In this document: positions 29,601 through 32,644 of the stretch, piece by piece
Numbering within the stretch: the stretch's first letter is position 1
How the letters are laid out: every line of letters starts with the position of its first letter
From: Billgrantia pellis
GTDB lineage: Bacteria; Pseudomonadota; Gammaproteobacteria; Pseudomonadales; Halomonadaceae
Assembly: GCF_008297955.1 (NCBI RefSeq)
Contig: NZ_VTPY01000001.1
Coordinates: 620,001 to 684,000, forward strand
Direction: 5' to 3'
Length of the DNA stretch: 64,000 bases
The notes under the pieces: model-generated
What the model saw: only the letters and a program-made list of their open reading frames with translations
The model's database searches: none
What the model was told of the DNA's origin: nothing
Position numbers and translations under genes: made by a program

Positions 29601-31794
29601 CGGCGACGGCAACGACATCCTGATCGGCGATCACGGGGTGATCGAGCTGGACGCGCGCGAGGGCGCGGCCAACCTGCGCCTGCTAGACAGCCAGCGCGTG
29701 ATTTCGGTGCACAGTACCGATCCCGCTTCCTATGGCCACAATCACCTCGAGGTGAGCGGCGGTAGCAATATCCTGATCGGGGGTAGCGGTAACGACCGGC
29801 TTCGTGGTGGCAACGGCGATGACATTCTGATCGGCGATCATGCCGATGTGACGTTCGGACGTGTCAACGACTTCGGCGACATTGTGCGGATCGTGGTTCG
29901 GGATGAAGGTTTCGATGGCGACGACATCATCGAGGGTGGTCGTGGCAACGACGTTCTGCTGGGAGGCGGGGGGAATGACATTCTCTACGGCGGCACGGCG
30001 TTGAGCGGCAACCACACAGGGGATGACATACTGGTAGGAGATTTTGCCGTTCTAACCTTCGCCAATGGGCAGTTACGCCAACTCGTGACCCTGCCCAGCG
30101 CGAGAGCCGGGCATGATGAATTACACGGTGGGGCAGGTAACAACGTGCTCGTGGGTGGTGAAGGCAACGACACCATTACCGGAGGTAACGGTCGTAACAT
30201 CGTGCTGGCCGACCTGGGCGAGTTGACATGGAACGCTGCAGGGCATCTGGTAAAGGCAACGTCCACCGACCCGGGCAGGGGCGGCAACGATACGGTGACG
30301 GTTGGCCATGGCGGCAATTTAGTGGTCGGCGGCGACGGCAACAACACCATTCACAGTGGCGACGGCAACGACCTGTTGGCCGGCGATCACGCCGAGGCGC
30401 TGTTCGATCAAAATGGCGTGATCCTCTCCTTCACTTCGCTGCATTTCAATTATGGCGGTAATGACACCATTACCAGCGGGGCCGGCAACGACTGGATCAT
30501 CGGCGGTCACGGCAATGACGAGATCACCGTCACATCGGGTGACAATGTGGTGCTGGGCGACAATGGCCGGATCCTGGCTCGCGACGGCATTCGCCAGCGC
30601 ATGGAGAGCCTGGATACCCGCGCCTCTACTGGTGGCAACGACGTAATCCACGTCGGTACCGGCAACGATCAGGTGATCGCCGGGGTAGGCAACGACCATG
30701 TCACCAACGTGGCAGGCGAGACCGTGATCATCGGTGATGTGGGCGTGATCCTGAGCGAAGCCCGCGGGCGTTACACCATGGCCGAGACGGGCCGCACCGA
30801 TCTGGGTAGCGACAACCGGCTGTTCGGTGGCAGCGACCGCGACATCATGTTCGGCGGGAAAGGCAACGACTACCTCAACGGTGGGCCGGGTAACGACATC
30901 CTGATCGGCGACTTCGGCCGCGTGACCCGCACGTCGCAGATGATCACGGTGGAAACCATCAACCACTTCGAGGGCGGCAACGATACCTTGATCACCGGCC
31001 CTGGGCGCAACATCGCCATTGGCGGTGCCGGCAACGACAGGTTCGACGGCAACTTCGACCTCGACACCATGATCGGCGAGTATGCGCGGATTCGCATCAT
31101 GCTCAGCGGCAGTAACGAAGCCGAGCAGATCACCTCGATCGTCACGCTCGCTCAGGGGCGCCTCGACCTGATTCGTCAGGCGCAGCAGAACCTCTATGAA
31201 GAGGAGCGCAACGATGGAGGGCAGGAAGCGCTGGGCTGGCTCGACATGACGCCGCAGGGTCTGCTGGGTAACGGCAATCTCTTCGCTCGCCACGACCAGC
31301 CCGGGTACCAGGCGCGCGGCATGGAAGGGCTGCGTTCATTGATCGACGAGTGGGTCGAGCGGCAGCAGGGGGCAGGCAGCAGCGGGTTGCGTACCAGCGT
31401 GGCTTCCTCGGTGGCGGCCAGTGTCGGCGAGGTGTCGCCCTCGGCGCCGCCACAGGATGCCGCGCCGGAGAAGGTGACGGACGAGTCGATGCTGGAAGTC
31501 GAGCCGCAGGAGCTGCCGCTGGAAGAAACCGAGTTGCCGCAAGAGGCAGCGGAGGAGGGGGAGCCTGCCGAGGTCACCCAGGAGGTCGACGAAGATGCAG
31601 CGCTCGAAGTCGCCGGCTTGATCGGCGCCTTGGCCGGGGCCAGCGGCTGGGGCGTGGCGCGTTCGAAGACGAACGGCACGGAAGGCGTCCGCATGGCGGC
31701 GCTGCGTCGCGAACAGGCCGCCTGTGAGTGGCAGCGCCTGATGAGCAACGACCGTAGCGCAGAACGTCAGGAGGATCACAGCGAGGATGAGTGA
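5680..31794 (+). CDS. Giant LEPR-XLL exoprotein with FHA-like repeats, coiled coil and RTX repeats (8704 residues)
   Basis: One uninterrupted frame of 26.1 kb; ATG 5680 has CAGGAG 7 bases upstream. Residues 1-35 are Arg/Lys-rich, followed by FEGLEPRMLLSADP (about 35-48), the LEPR-XLL signature of very large surface proteins. Approximate order by residue: RTX-like GGSGDDELYGG units (290-335, 530-565); FHA-like beta-helix (from about 1150); a long array of Gly/Ala-rich units around GAGAGKVALAGS (about 1300-4600), spaced some 53-96 residues; a heptad coiled coil with AKQxxI repeats (4690-4870); more FHA-like strands (about 5250-6600); acidic GGDGNDEF-type beta-rolls (6640-7120); Calx-beta-like segments (7140-7620); canonical calcium-binding RTX nonapeptides (7890-8470); an acidic Pro/Glu-rich linker; a hydrophobic GLIGALAGASGWGVA stretch (8645-8660); and a charged tail. 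It is probably a surface adhesin or matrix protein, with no catalytic domain recognised. Confidence 0.93.
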   Translation: MNRPLRKPLSDLISSLARKSRRAKRAQAEPSRFIFEGLEPRMLLSADPMTAAVAAGSDMVLRMSEDEQRLELVERLEEQEQLLHSFDLAAARDAGSITIQGSEDDDSLSFDANLLDVDLSGLLINFHGGDGDDTLNLANSQGLVINFVGGEGDDRIQGLEAGTEWTVTGTGEGRAEYLANETLSANWLSFSGITDIDVAWYLEAGDIAPEDDGFVHRLSATVDGMSWALYDERSLALGGIAFEGVDVLVGRHSQILDYSDYATSVAVDLGTGDASGFKQVGGFGHVIGTNGDDILIGDASATQGVTLDGRNGDNLIVGGGGNDLLKAGAGQSTLVSVGGNDTFALSGSLGDDVSPEEAELTYVVERSAGNIILLNEGSQAQISTQLGSVAFTHQPVEIVLAAAGDGQTLSAAGYALGGVTFQARDTASNTTMLGSQQSDRFILGAGGGTVKAGGGDENLIEAQADANMTLSDAQLAVSGWSLWQLENVQLAYLVGGESGNVLDARSFTGQVRLEGVAGNNILYAGSGGAILIGGSGDDELYGGAGDDVLFGNRGNNLLDGGGGDNTAIATTSHSLRLFDRGGDAMLRRGDFAEQHELVWQRTAGDKVEFHFGDEQTIALSIDAEALEVQHALEQLMGIGAGNLQVAREITDDEVRWTVRFVGDFMRLLDDGTFARDLDGEAFGVALMGAGAASVMSTQTRARQAGSDTLVNIHNAVLEAEFGNTVLDARGFSGSVLLQGGSGNDTFYGGEGFTQFVTVAGDNTIHAGSGENDITGGAGRDHLIVALASGQQIVTVGGDSFQVDGTVSHYVNVDLLTLVGNDGDNALDAGGWHGLGEHSSLIELMQRGGASQTDIEAFLAALGGRFDPQALADMGATAAVLDITLANGQTHSLNVSDARTLGDLLLLLGTVEGLAAEFDAAEGRLRVVDNTSGAGSFAIAANDTAAILTDALGLGMTGGEWLSQALAGTGVVIDARPGGDNTLTGSRGDDRFIVVGGEHEIDGRAGTNTLVVEHDADMTLEDDTLTLGELETALTSIQLAELLLTGGSGVMLEATAFTGMTQFRVAEGATATVKAKSDDSVTVDLAANSLTGLDGVTVEGGATLVGYWKGDSTLDGITRAFTDHIELRADGRLTITGSNLTTDGSDLTLIARHVTIHGASVLNTHGGNLHVSAQLPSTVLAPVNSFVDVGLFDLSLNIGDATLTGGSVRIDALLIDPERDWFNQRTGVGLIDKGIDATLNFLQGLSLFGSISTLIANATIDIGGDAKITATDGDIVVASEIDITADVSPTKAWGLGVSVSTLITRSNVHVHGQLTASNDIHLSSRVATTQNVEAAPGGLGGVAGAVAVSVLVSESRVMVWNDAIIKAGNDLTVSATTVENNATKAASAPDKGVVGIAIAVNVESSRTEAQLAGSVTVGNDLLVEATTKQGESNGAVTASAGTAKPSGGPSDLRDGIESSFKDASPTAMIGNTQSAITDKITDKIKATVGEKAPNFIGKHFRESEGEKKNSLDVAAALAVSVDINIAEARLGTSVDRAGNALGDNERSRIDVVGDVTVQALSQHRPAVSASGSAEGVDPNKKEEEKSFTDKVLGNTIFAKALAGKKETAVKGNDSAEAQKKQAQDDKSEASEAAKVGVAGAVSFGLLDNSASATLEGNVDLNAGKAISVEAASLNTVDIGSLWGMNLYTAGKAFDDLEGTYDHTSSEGSMATAPSDKVLVADGHQAGGEAGAVYRFLGENAENIDLASEDFSDDERWEYLGTPLDIRIGEFVDTLNGYTAGGLGLPGSFDSWTMATAEGSKLAVAGSANVFLVNQNSDARIREGARINLGDEADIGAVEPQAGQSVSVVARNDNHLFSLIGNVSLPSFSGANEADGDAWKKAFKNDIDTIKSGLAGVKSEGSAIGAAVGVHLLGGNATAMIERGVELVADSLDVRAANETLLLGMGVSSGQADKVAFNATAVANIVSNSTLAQVQDGVQLKIGNGSVEGETAGPSLRISANDDTYAFGIAGGVAQGGSVGIGASVVVSVIERDTTAVLGSLAEDLAFAGRITVGGDALVEANTFGVVVDMALAGAKAGGKSASGVTSSGGADPGSGGSGEDDPNKWPNNQSNYDNVLAELTGKLGQGGGSGGGTGGGDQKGGFGVGVSGSVVVHVGNDDTQALVQGLELFDVSGSTRVAANDSTHLGLLAGGASLSLGGSGAQVAVAGAAALAFQDGITRARIDHVARFDSQGVAVEALRDGWVVVASAGLAMAKGQKGFGFAGSASVLRSLRTVDAGLLNIQAGSLGDVSVIARDAANTILVAGAVAGGGKAGVGGAAAYAEISHDAQARVDGLGGDGAAMAVTGMSVDAESEALIVSIAGSAGIGASAQGVGLAGTVAINRIENTTQALLKDAYLTAPEAEGEQDAVPFAVRVSAEDCSSIWSLSGAVGVGGTAGFGAAISVNYLSNTTSALIQGGVIEQAAGVAVLAANTGLMRTLTIGVGASKKVAGSGSVSANIIANSLRAGIDSQRIEASQAISVLAQDRTQLIAISGAAAGAGKAALAGSVSVNIIDNDTRATILDSHLTTDEGVRLSATSSSLVVSVAIGGAGAGKVGLAGAVTVNLVSGQTVAQVKDSELTAGGDIQVQATDSAQLVVVAIGAAGAGKVAGGVSSTTVQTDNAILALVEGGRLEANNVRIWAGLAEDTERGAFDLEALTGVNPETEGTELAEGEDEPDIAARDMGNLNWSSGVVSVSIAGSGAGAAAGSAAVSLNWMRSSVRAEVSGDAVVVSRNDVEVKAYDKKGLASFAFGVAGAGKVAGGAAISFNYIGGDPSDPSRTIDNTSDDDVNASQDMLILEGSGNTFGYKAGQVAAVIDNAEVTAEAGNVTVESHAEAQLLNITAGGAGAGKVALAGSIGINFMQHDLLARIGGGAQVTANAAGDAAQTGHVFVSASVAPIMINIAGAAAGAGAVGLAGASATNDMASIVSARIDGAATRVVADGNVDVQARLLRVTDGVPQMTVDSSLIPDEEETGDRPATPEQGDQIWSFALSGAGAGKVAVSGALSLNWLRSNVEAVIDAAEVNAEGDVRVAASDDLGLNAFTVAASGAGAFAAAGYFAYNYVGGNPDNPADDASNRIAALIQNGANVTAGGSVLLEATSDSRINAYTIGGAVAGFAALSGTTTLNFTRKEIRAEVLGGATRVEAGEHILVEAEDSSRMTSASVQLNVAVKGGAAGISVVYHDIQNRIVAGSQGAELETRQNGGGDVVIRADSLSSNLITSAGVTYGTFGAGAANAGSSVIRNLAEARVDGGAVRADGTLLVHADVVDTSRLVLGTVAAGAVAIGGGVSVDLMGSDSRAWIGGHADVLARGNGDGRAVTQRWDDGWKTESRKGVVVLATSHMTFLTVAATVAGGAGSLAANVTVDGVNGSTQAYIENARVRSAGDVVVRALHHTDADSGGGAAAIGAGLAAAAGVDTTLLGHRTEAWIDGSGYTSPEAMVKADEALLVEAKADVVFLSVVMGIAVDIAPGAALAGSASAVNVSMETHATVRQAGIEGRTIDVRAENHVDGRYIVGALAGSGGFGAGASLAVGLLNPRAVTSIQGATLTASNDIRIAARQTLDMGISVVAGAVGGGALSGAFSVMMADAHTETRVASYGGQRSELRSTGGSVEVLAETLTRMNVRENAGDYLQGVGAVSAGGVGAGASVEVMVLRERTLATIDDHSLVHAAGDIRVEALLERDINSAVLAFTASGSLSLNGAISVISLGAGLSEDAVADVEELGKLVSDSFAGFANGDYAMQESASSGDSGIEDDDEDPYDPADFERDFDAPANAGNQNQANRKTTNQALDELTFQVSFDVEKNGQVIGDTTAKVGRFTELVAGGDIVVEAREVLDIGIVTGGAAISGIASVGISIAVLELNGAVSAAVGYGSSLTADGDVRVTSHAQLNSSLHAVGGAAALGIAIGGQSTIILDRSIQQAYIEDAGTPAQAVVINTPGNLTLSASVDRQHQALAAGGSIGQVAAGISVGVVEISGATQAWLGERAVLGGDTLLNDVTVSATSLDRVSLTVVAVAAGLGGAGTANVSTVSLSNDVQAWLGSGVTLSALGDVVVSALHTPRVSVESLGVAVSAGIGIGASVVEGNLGTRVLAQVGTPGSANSDISLRAANLTVQAGSTLLNGDPSMYASAVGSAGGALLGLNATVITLRDNSRADALIGDTQSSRAVPGEPQSGNNIEVAGHLRVVTDLRTSLEGRAISVVGGLVAAGAAVVDVRQNTQSRARIGDGHLIGAGRVSVEAGGHQQAELYSLAGSGGVVAGAGAGNHLRQTASTHATVGASTLAVTAPLASTDSDAGKLLIRANQTFEMESQILAAAGGVFGGTGAEARFRITADTLAGVSANANVTADSLDMFAESEVIRERLAGNGNDTIRGVAGGAVAGAGASTDALFDLDTRVEVGAGAKLTTTVGDLRLEAFNAITFHDQINLTAAGLGSGAGITSHIRDDDMAASVLIHQNAVLHSAGELVATARGTGDLSSVLLMDTYGAATVGVGDVRVILSPSNRIVMAEGASATAFGDINFAAGGDIRGNRDVYALSAMLDSFAGSLIPIEDLNARAEMDQSHLIDIRSGAELVGARDITLFTERFGFSDMNAQAKGVSWISAVTGAIDAALGGGGGSEILDGDVVTRSNGRVNIDGTVRTGIDRHQRLVLEMADIDSQAREINEMLESLRSELWTIRSVNEPEILSLLGQIDALEAELALLEEQLVELNDELVALEAEKVELEDELGDLQDERVGLNDDLAAAEAAEDDDEIARLQAAIAAKQGEITAKQDEIGAKQLAITAKNAAIATTEQSIAGKQGDITARQDQIAQKQSVIDAKQAEIDVKEAELDALFAGNAGNFLVAREGYDDIGFSVGYTRGQSELVDELRDLRERFALYRNSGNQQLVDFYTNEIARIEQRLLDEGFAEKIGNDILINEVDQLTVYIDDVWAQAGTVYVFADDLTGSGEVDAPGDASITILNTAPSRMVLGRTEIPQVVGGLYFNLTEVDSYEAINLLNASLTTTLSGLNPAGSEEATPRITIVNSRGVVFNTNDATQEQVLNALVRGLQLEGLSGSARDAFLYDNNDYGNAPAASVLFAVTGITRNVSGEIVAYAAGSLEIEGEMRAESLLLSSAGEISVRGLSQFNPGGNPDAQAVDAHSGDGVGRLSEEALEAIRNSRGDSPDLSAGVIVIDAEFVNLNGYIRAGEDSYRLVLGDADAQRIADHIRSGSTSSIVLPASSGTALAIFNPRTGQIEVQNIAIEGGRLDITGHVVNTGNGLLEVLGGYGTIEVINNTQYTLAVGGLDVSRPGQGILRINDKFTGQHEYTYDPDGNNTYTFKPREDARYGFSVAQDSTERRYAVKGSSSWLGIDALAADPRTLNWGDIEYTPGKLQEALSYFYVGNESGYQYGETQVGAGDGEELPDWNDIEAKLVDKWSTSTWYGKKTHYGKFVQERESVILHTHSVEANRDVQIRFIGNATGTINIDSRGDVVLIGDLANHNGTSTVKTEGAIRQNDDQRRDIRISGAEIVLRAEDGIGNGRAIDLHSRLGPDAAAAPPMRLDAVTVRGDINVHQLNGDLTVNRAHAGGNVSLMAAGSLLAGTLQGGATAHVQGGNLTLIAEGGNIGSIAANNPLLIQQSGEGRLNATARGDIALHQVSGDLGVERIVSAQGDVWLRAAGDLLDRNDDSRRDERTIEQLRGVWDRMGLIPGEEGGRIEAAKQELKDRKANEYQTYWNYRFATSQDVITGLVDGETYRIKSIDEHGNLLLEVGSGDERTEVRLVAPDIAAVDPRADHRFYTSGSDFFTIDSLADVTADGLLAAGGALAVGQTLTYRRVVEYDPDQGVILTERERSAYREALLELDPSLADDEAALEARIDGIAQDRTTVYRQLHAIHGVDGDGSATLLRELNYEARLTAAETANIESSVKEWTEQELLSLIGAGLLQETTSTRTEIQAANVEAAGNITLIAGGNIGVASGRELLDMTNGLAGLSEEQRLMLSAAERQDVSYLKHAPVDANVNFVVGDSVDGITTVTLERTDGEAWDTTWFKPGETLDIHGRSLNITENGLYYEIVSVDGGTLVLTTALDVVAESGVDVELATVLLDPRSAEAYGSDGLPVIRFISISLVEDFNVYNGGDIYVEAEGSVYLGADAEEGEASLRLAKLHAGADARIKVSGSILAAQTLSGDLVIRSGDLVLEAANGQIGSNPDSRLQLELKEGATVTARAQQGIYLHALDSDMRIGTMFSQSGDLWLSADGSILDGLNHGLINMLANNIHLSAGENIGRENNFLEFATRPGGVINAQAGNDIYLDTVDGSMTIGYIEAGEHVYLRALQSILGTNGNELAGDIKATTLRLETRIGGVGQADRLLAIMTDDEIGRLDLDSADTAFVREVLGSASLGRSGDLRLGQVRAGSDNTLALIFSEVGNIFNALDEGEINILSYGVYLVAQHNIGRQDKVITTATGVLQGESREGQVYLNNSGHLVIDGKGLTAAGDIEITTNSPMTVSEKLISHSGNIYLYAMESSDPDDNGDIVTFTNGVLVEAEQGSIIVSAGDGIVVEDDQVVLKAAHDILLRVETWETTLLGARLDNTQAESVLRGTLEAGDAIVLRGGNEKGQHWLIEEDALLIANSVELHTGNGANRFELQGRIEATSVLLNGGNDGDVLWLAGSIEADQVLIQGGMGDDRVTFDGEHALDRLEVDLGAGNDTLRVHGILHAEHGMRFYGGAGDDDLMLHADELIGEIELLGGEGNDTLTVVELNSRTDGLLMDGGSGSDTYRIVMHQGANANYEITVADGGAINDGVDFLFIEGRGFDDYPGMLDRDLGAFVDGDMSDLFLIRRNFIARLEGDSTQGVTGGNVERINYGADMNGRVTVNGHDGDDIFVVDDTSALMTLDGGNGNDRFQVGQIFEDHPNPEGTAVGGYYASGVRVGDEIRVTETTLGYLSYGNGEAMVIHGGDGNDEFVVYSSKAALRMEGENGDNDFVIRAFVADDTIDVHGGDGDDNIEYNINAPVSIDGGSGYNSVTVLGTEADDNFVITEDGVFGAGLHVIFDNIQHVRVDGLEGDDTFFVLGTRFDVVTELIGGVGSDTFIIGGSVTGRVIVADPEGRGSVVGHGTDSLDPEYDNLPANGLPVTVADPDHRAVVVEQPGGSTSVVEGGAASAWWLSLALPSDGIAEGTLVTLTVSATLVSSGDRGRAGGGRAETVLLSLDEHGEYAQAITVDFVFADGEWTPRQEIFVKAPEDDVVEGTRQVAVSYAAQVSAPGGEAPPEALLELLARPVNNTMVTVYDANQGDLVFDVPNGRLQLIEGDAVTGQDGSFEVRLSTPPRPGETITVTLDLSAFGDRVEAVGGITLTFDESNWDQPQTVTLRAVDNDLVEHRLDGLVAFHIESSASEGSIYAEAEPGMVRVTVYDNDSASLVVEQNDGRTVVSTDGGTGYTLRLTKAPTDPVTIRLFSDGLTEFVLGGSVVLDEVFAGNLSVSVLAATTAGPILRLGEGGWNELGVSVGMYLTLTGADGNALAGEFRVNHVDANGDLHLTGAADLDHLLGDTLSLTQVTTPAVVFDASNWYRPVEIVVAADRHFVPAENTAYDMTFAPQPNVLDRIQGPLIIDGGVGDVDRSLNEAVMLPGERAAYIDKEDDGRLGEAEQEAEDTDRLIIHADASVVDLVGRLTSRHVGGLGMGEGVLVQERDSGESLKTERGIHYHGLEVVELLLGSGNDELTIDAGPVAHEGAWSVAEVNGQAMLSRATGSWYEDGFRRGDSVLIDGERFTVLDITRDGGLLLDRPMTAVPRPGVATVIREMPLTVVHGGGGDDHIRIVGGYEGQMPLIVFGDTSRSGERYSAVGGQPSRLAQPFTNPGNNILDASGAIGGVVLVGGAGDDTLIGGSGNDQLFGGGGNDVLDARKGGNNHLYGDGSIDVDLGVRLSRADEVMTLHAVTGDVPHATGDRLEAGDNRLYGGDGNDILIGDHGVIELDAREGAANLRLLDSQRVISVHSTDPASYGHNHLEVSGGSNILIGGSGNDRLRGGNGDDILIGDHADVTFGRVNDFGDIVRIVVRDEGFDGDDIIEGGRGNDVLLGGGGNDILYGGTALSGNHTGDDILVGDFAVLTFANGQLRQLVTLPSARAGHDELHGGAGNNVLVGGEGNDTITGGNGRNIVLADLGELTWNAAGHLVKATSTDPGRGGNDTVTVGHGGNLVVGGDGNNTIHSGDGNDLLAGDHAEALFDQNGVILSFTSLHFNYGGNDTITSGAGNDWIIGGHGNDEITVTSGDNVVLGDNGRILARDGIRQRMESLDTRASTGGNDVIHVGTGNDQVIAGVGNDHVTNVAGETVIIGDVGVILSEARGRYTMAETGRTDLGSDNRLFGGSDRDIMFGGKGNDYLNGGPGNDILIGDFGRVTRTSQMITVETINHFEGGNDTLITGPGRNIAIGGAGNDRFDGNFDLDTMIGEYARIRIMLSGSNEAEQITSIVTLAQGRLDLIRQAQQNLYEEERNDGGQEALGWLDMTPQGLLGNGNLFARHDQPGYQARGMEGLRSLIDEWVERQQGAGSSGLRTSVASSVAASVGEVSPSAPPQDAAPEKVTDESMLEVEPQELPLEETELPQEAAEEGEPAEVTQEVDEDAALEVAGLIGALAGASGWGVARSKTNGTEGVRMAALRREQAACEWQRLMSNDRSAERQEDHSEDE

Positions 31795-32644
31795 GGCCCG
31801 TTCACAGCCGGGAGGCGTGCATGCCGAGAGGATGCAGGCCTTCCTGGCGGAGCTGAATAAGCCCTATGGCCTCGAGCGTTCCGTCAAGTGGCGGCCGCAG
31901 CGCTGGTCCACGGATCGCCTACTGTGCAGCGCCCCGGTGGCGGCATGCGGTGCGGATGCGCTCGCTCGGCAGCTGCCCGCGCTGCTGGAGCGGCTGGGCA
32001 TGCAGCACATGGACATGCAGGCGTTCCTCGCCGAGCTGCGTCCGACTGCCGGAGAGGTGCCCCACTATCTGCATCTCGGGGTCGAGGATGGCCGCTGCAA
32101 GGTGTACTGGGAGGCCAGCCAACCCGAGCGGTTGGCACAGGAAGCGCGCTTCGTGCTCTATCGTGCCTGGAAGTGGCAACCGGGCGAGGCCGCCGCGCTA
32201 TCCGACTACGTGCTGGAGCCCAGTGCCGGTCGGGCCGTGCGCGCGATCAAGGCGCTGCTGGCCGAGATGCCGATGGCGCTGGCCGATCTGCTGGAACAGC
32301 TGGAAGTGAGCTTTGCGCTGAAGCAGACGCCCTGGCCGCCATTGACGGTGCGCATCGAGGAGCATGTTGGCGGACGAGAGACGCAGCGTCACTCCTTGAA
32401 TCTGCATCTGCACCAAGCCCGGCTGCCGCTGGGTGGGATTGCCGGCCTGTGCATGGGGCTCGTAAGAGAATGGCAGAGCGCGCCGCGCAGTACGGTAGTG
32501 GAGTGGATCGCCGCGCACGGCAGCGACATGCTGGGCAATCTGTCGTTCGGCATCGGTGACGATGGCCGGCCGTTTCTGACCTGCTATCACGGGGCCCGGT
32601 TGTGCAAGCCGGAACAGAGTGTAGGCAATGCAGCTAGGCGATAG
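31787..32644 (+). CDS. Unknown 285-residue protein of the giant-protein locus
   Basis: ATG 31787 overlaps the giant gene's stop by 8 bases and follows AGGAGG and GAGG sequences, implying translational coupling. The protein has no signal peptide or membrane helix and is mixed alpha/beta. It contains YLHLGVEDGRCKVYWEASQP in the middle, and near the C-terminus NLHLHQARLPLGGIAGL and LSFGIGDDGRPFLTCYHGAR. The alternating beta strands and the ending SFGxxxDGxPFLTCY faintly recall ABBA-barrel prenyltransferases, but this is too weak for a functional call. By position it may be a cargo chaperone, a modifying enzyme or an exporter subunit. I do not recognise a family. Confidence 0.8.
   Translation: MSEARSQPGGVHAERMQAFLAELNKPYGLERSVKWRPQRWSTDRLLCSAPVAACGADALARQLPALLERLGMQHMDMQAFLAELRPTAGEVPHYLHLGVEDGRCKVYWEASQPERLAQEARFVLYRAWKWQPGEAAALSDYVLEPSAGRAVRAIKALLAEMPMALADLLEQLEVSFALKQTPWPPLTVRIEEHVGGRETQRHSLNLHLHQARLPLGGIAGLCMGLVREWQSAPRSTVVEWIAAHGSDMLGNLSFGIGDDGRPFLTCYHGARLCKPEQSVGNAARR

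Noticed and set aside
5680..31794. Possible type V (two-partner, FHA-type) secretion of the giant
   Set aside because: No N-terminal TPS domain with a signal peptide, no TpsB/POTRA partner gene and no C-terminal autotransporter barrel are visible. The TolC/HlyD partners and RTX repeats point elsewhere.
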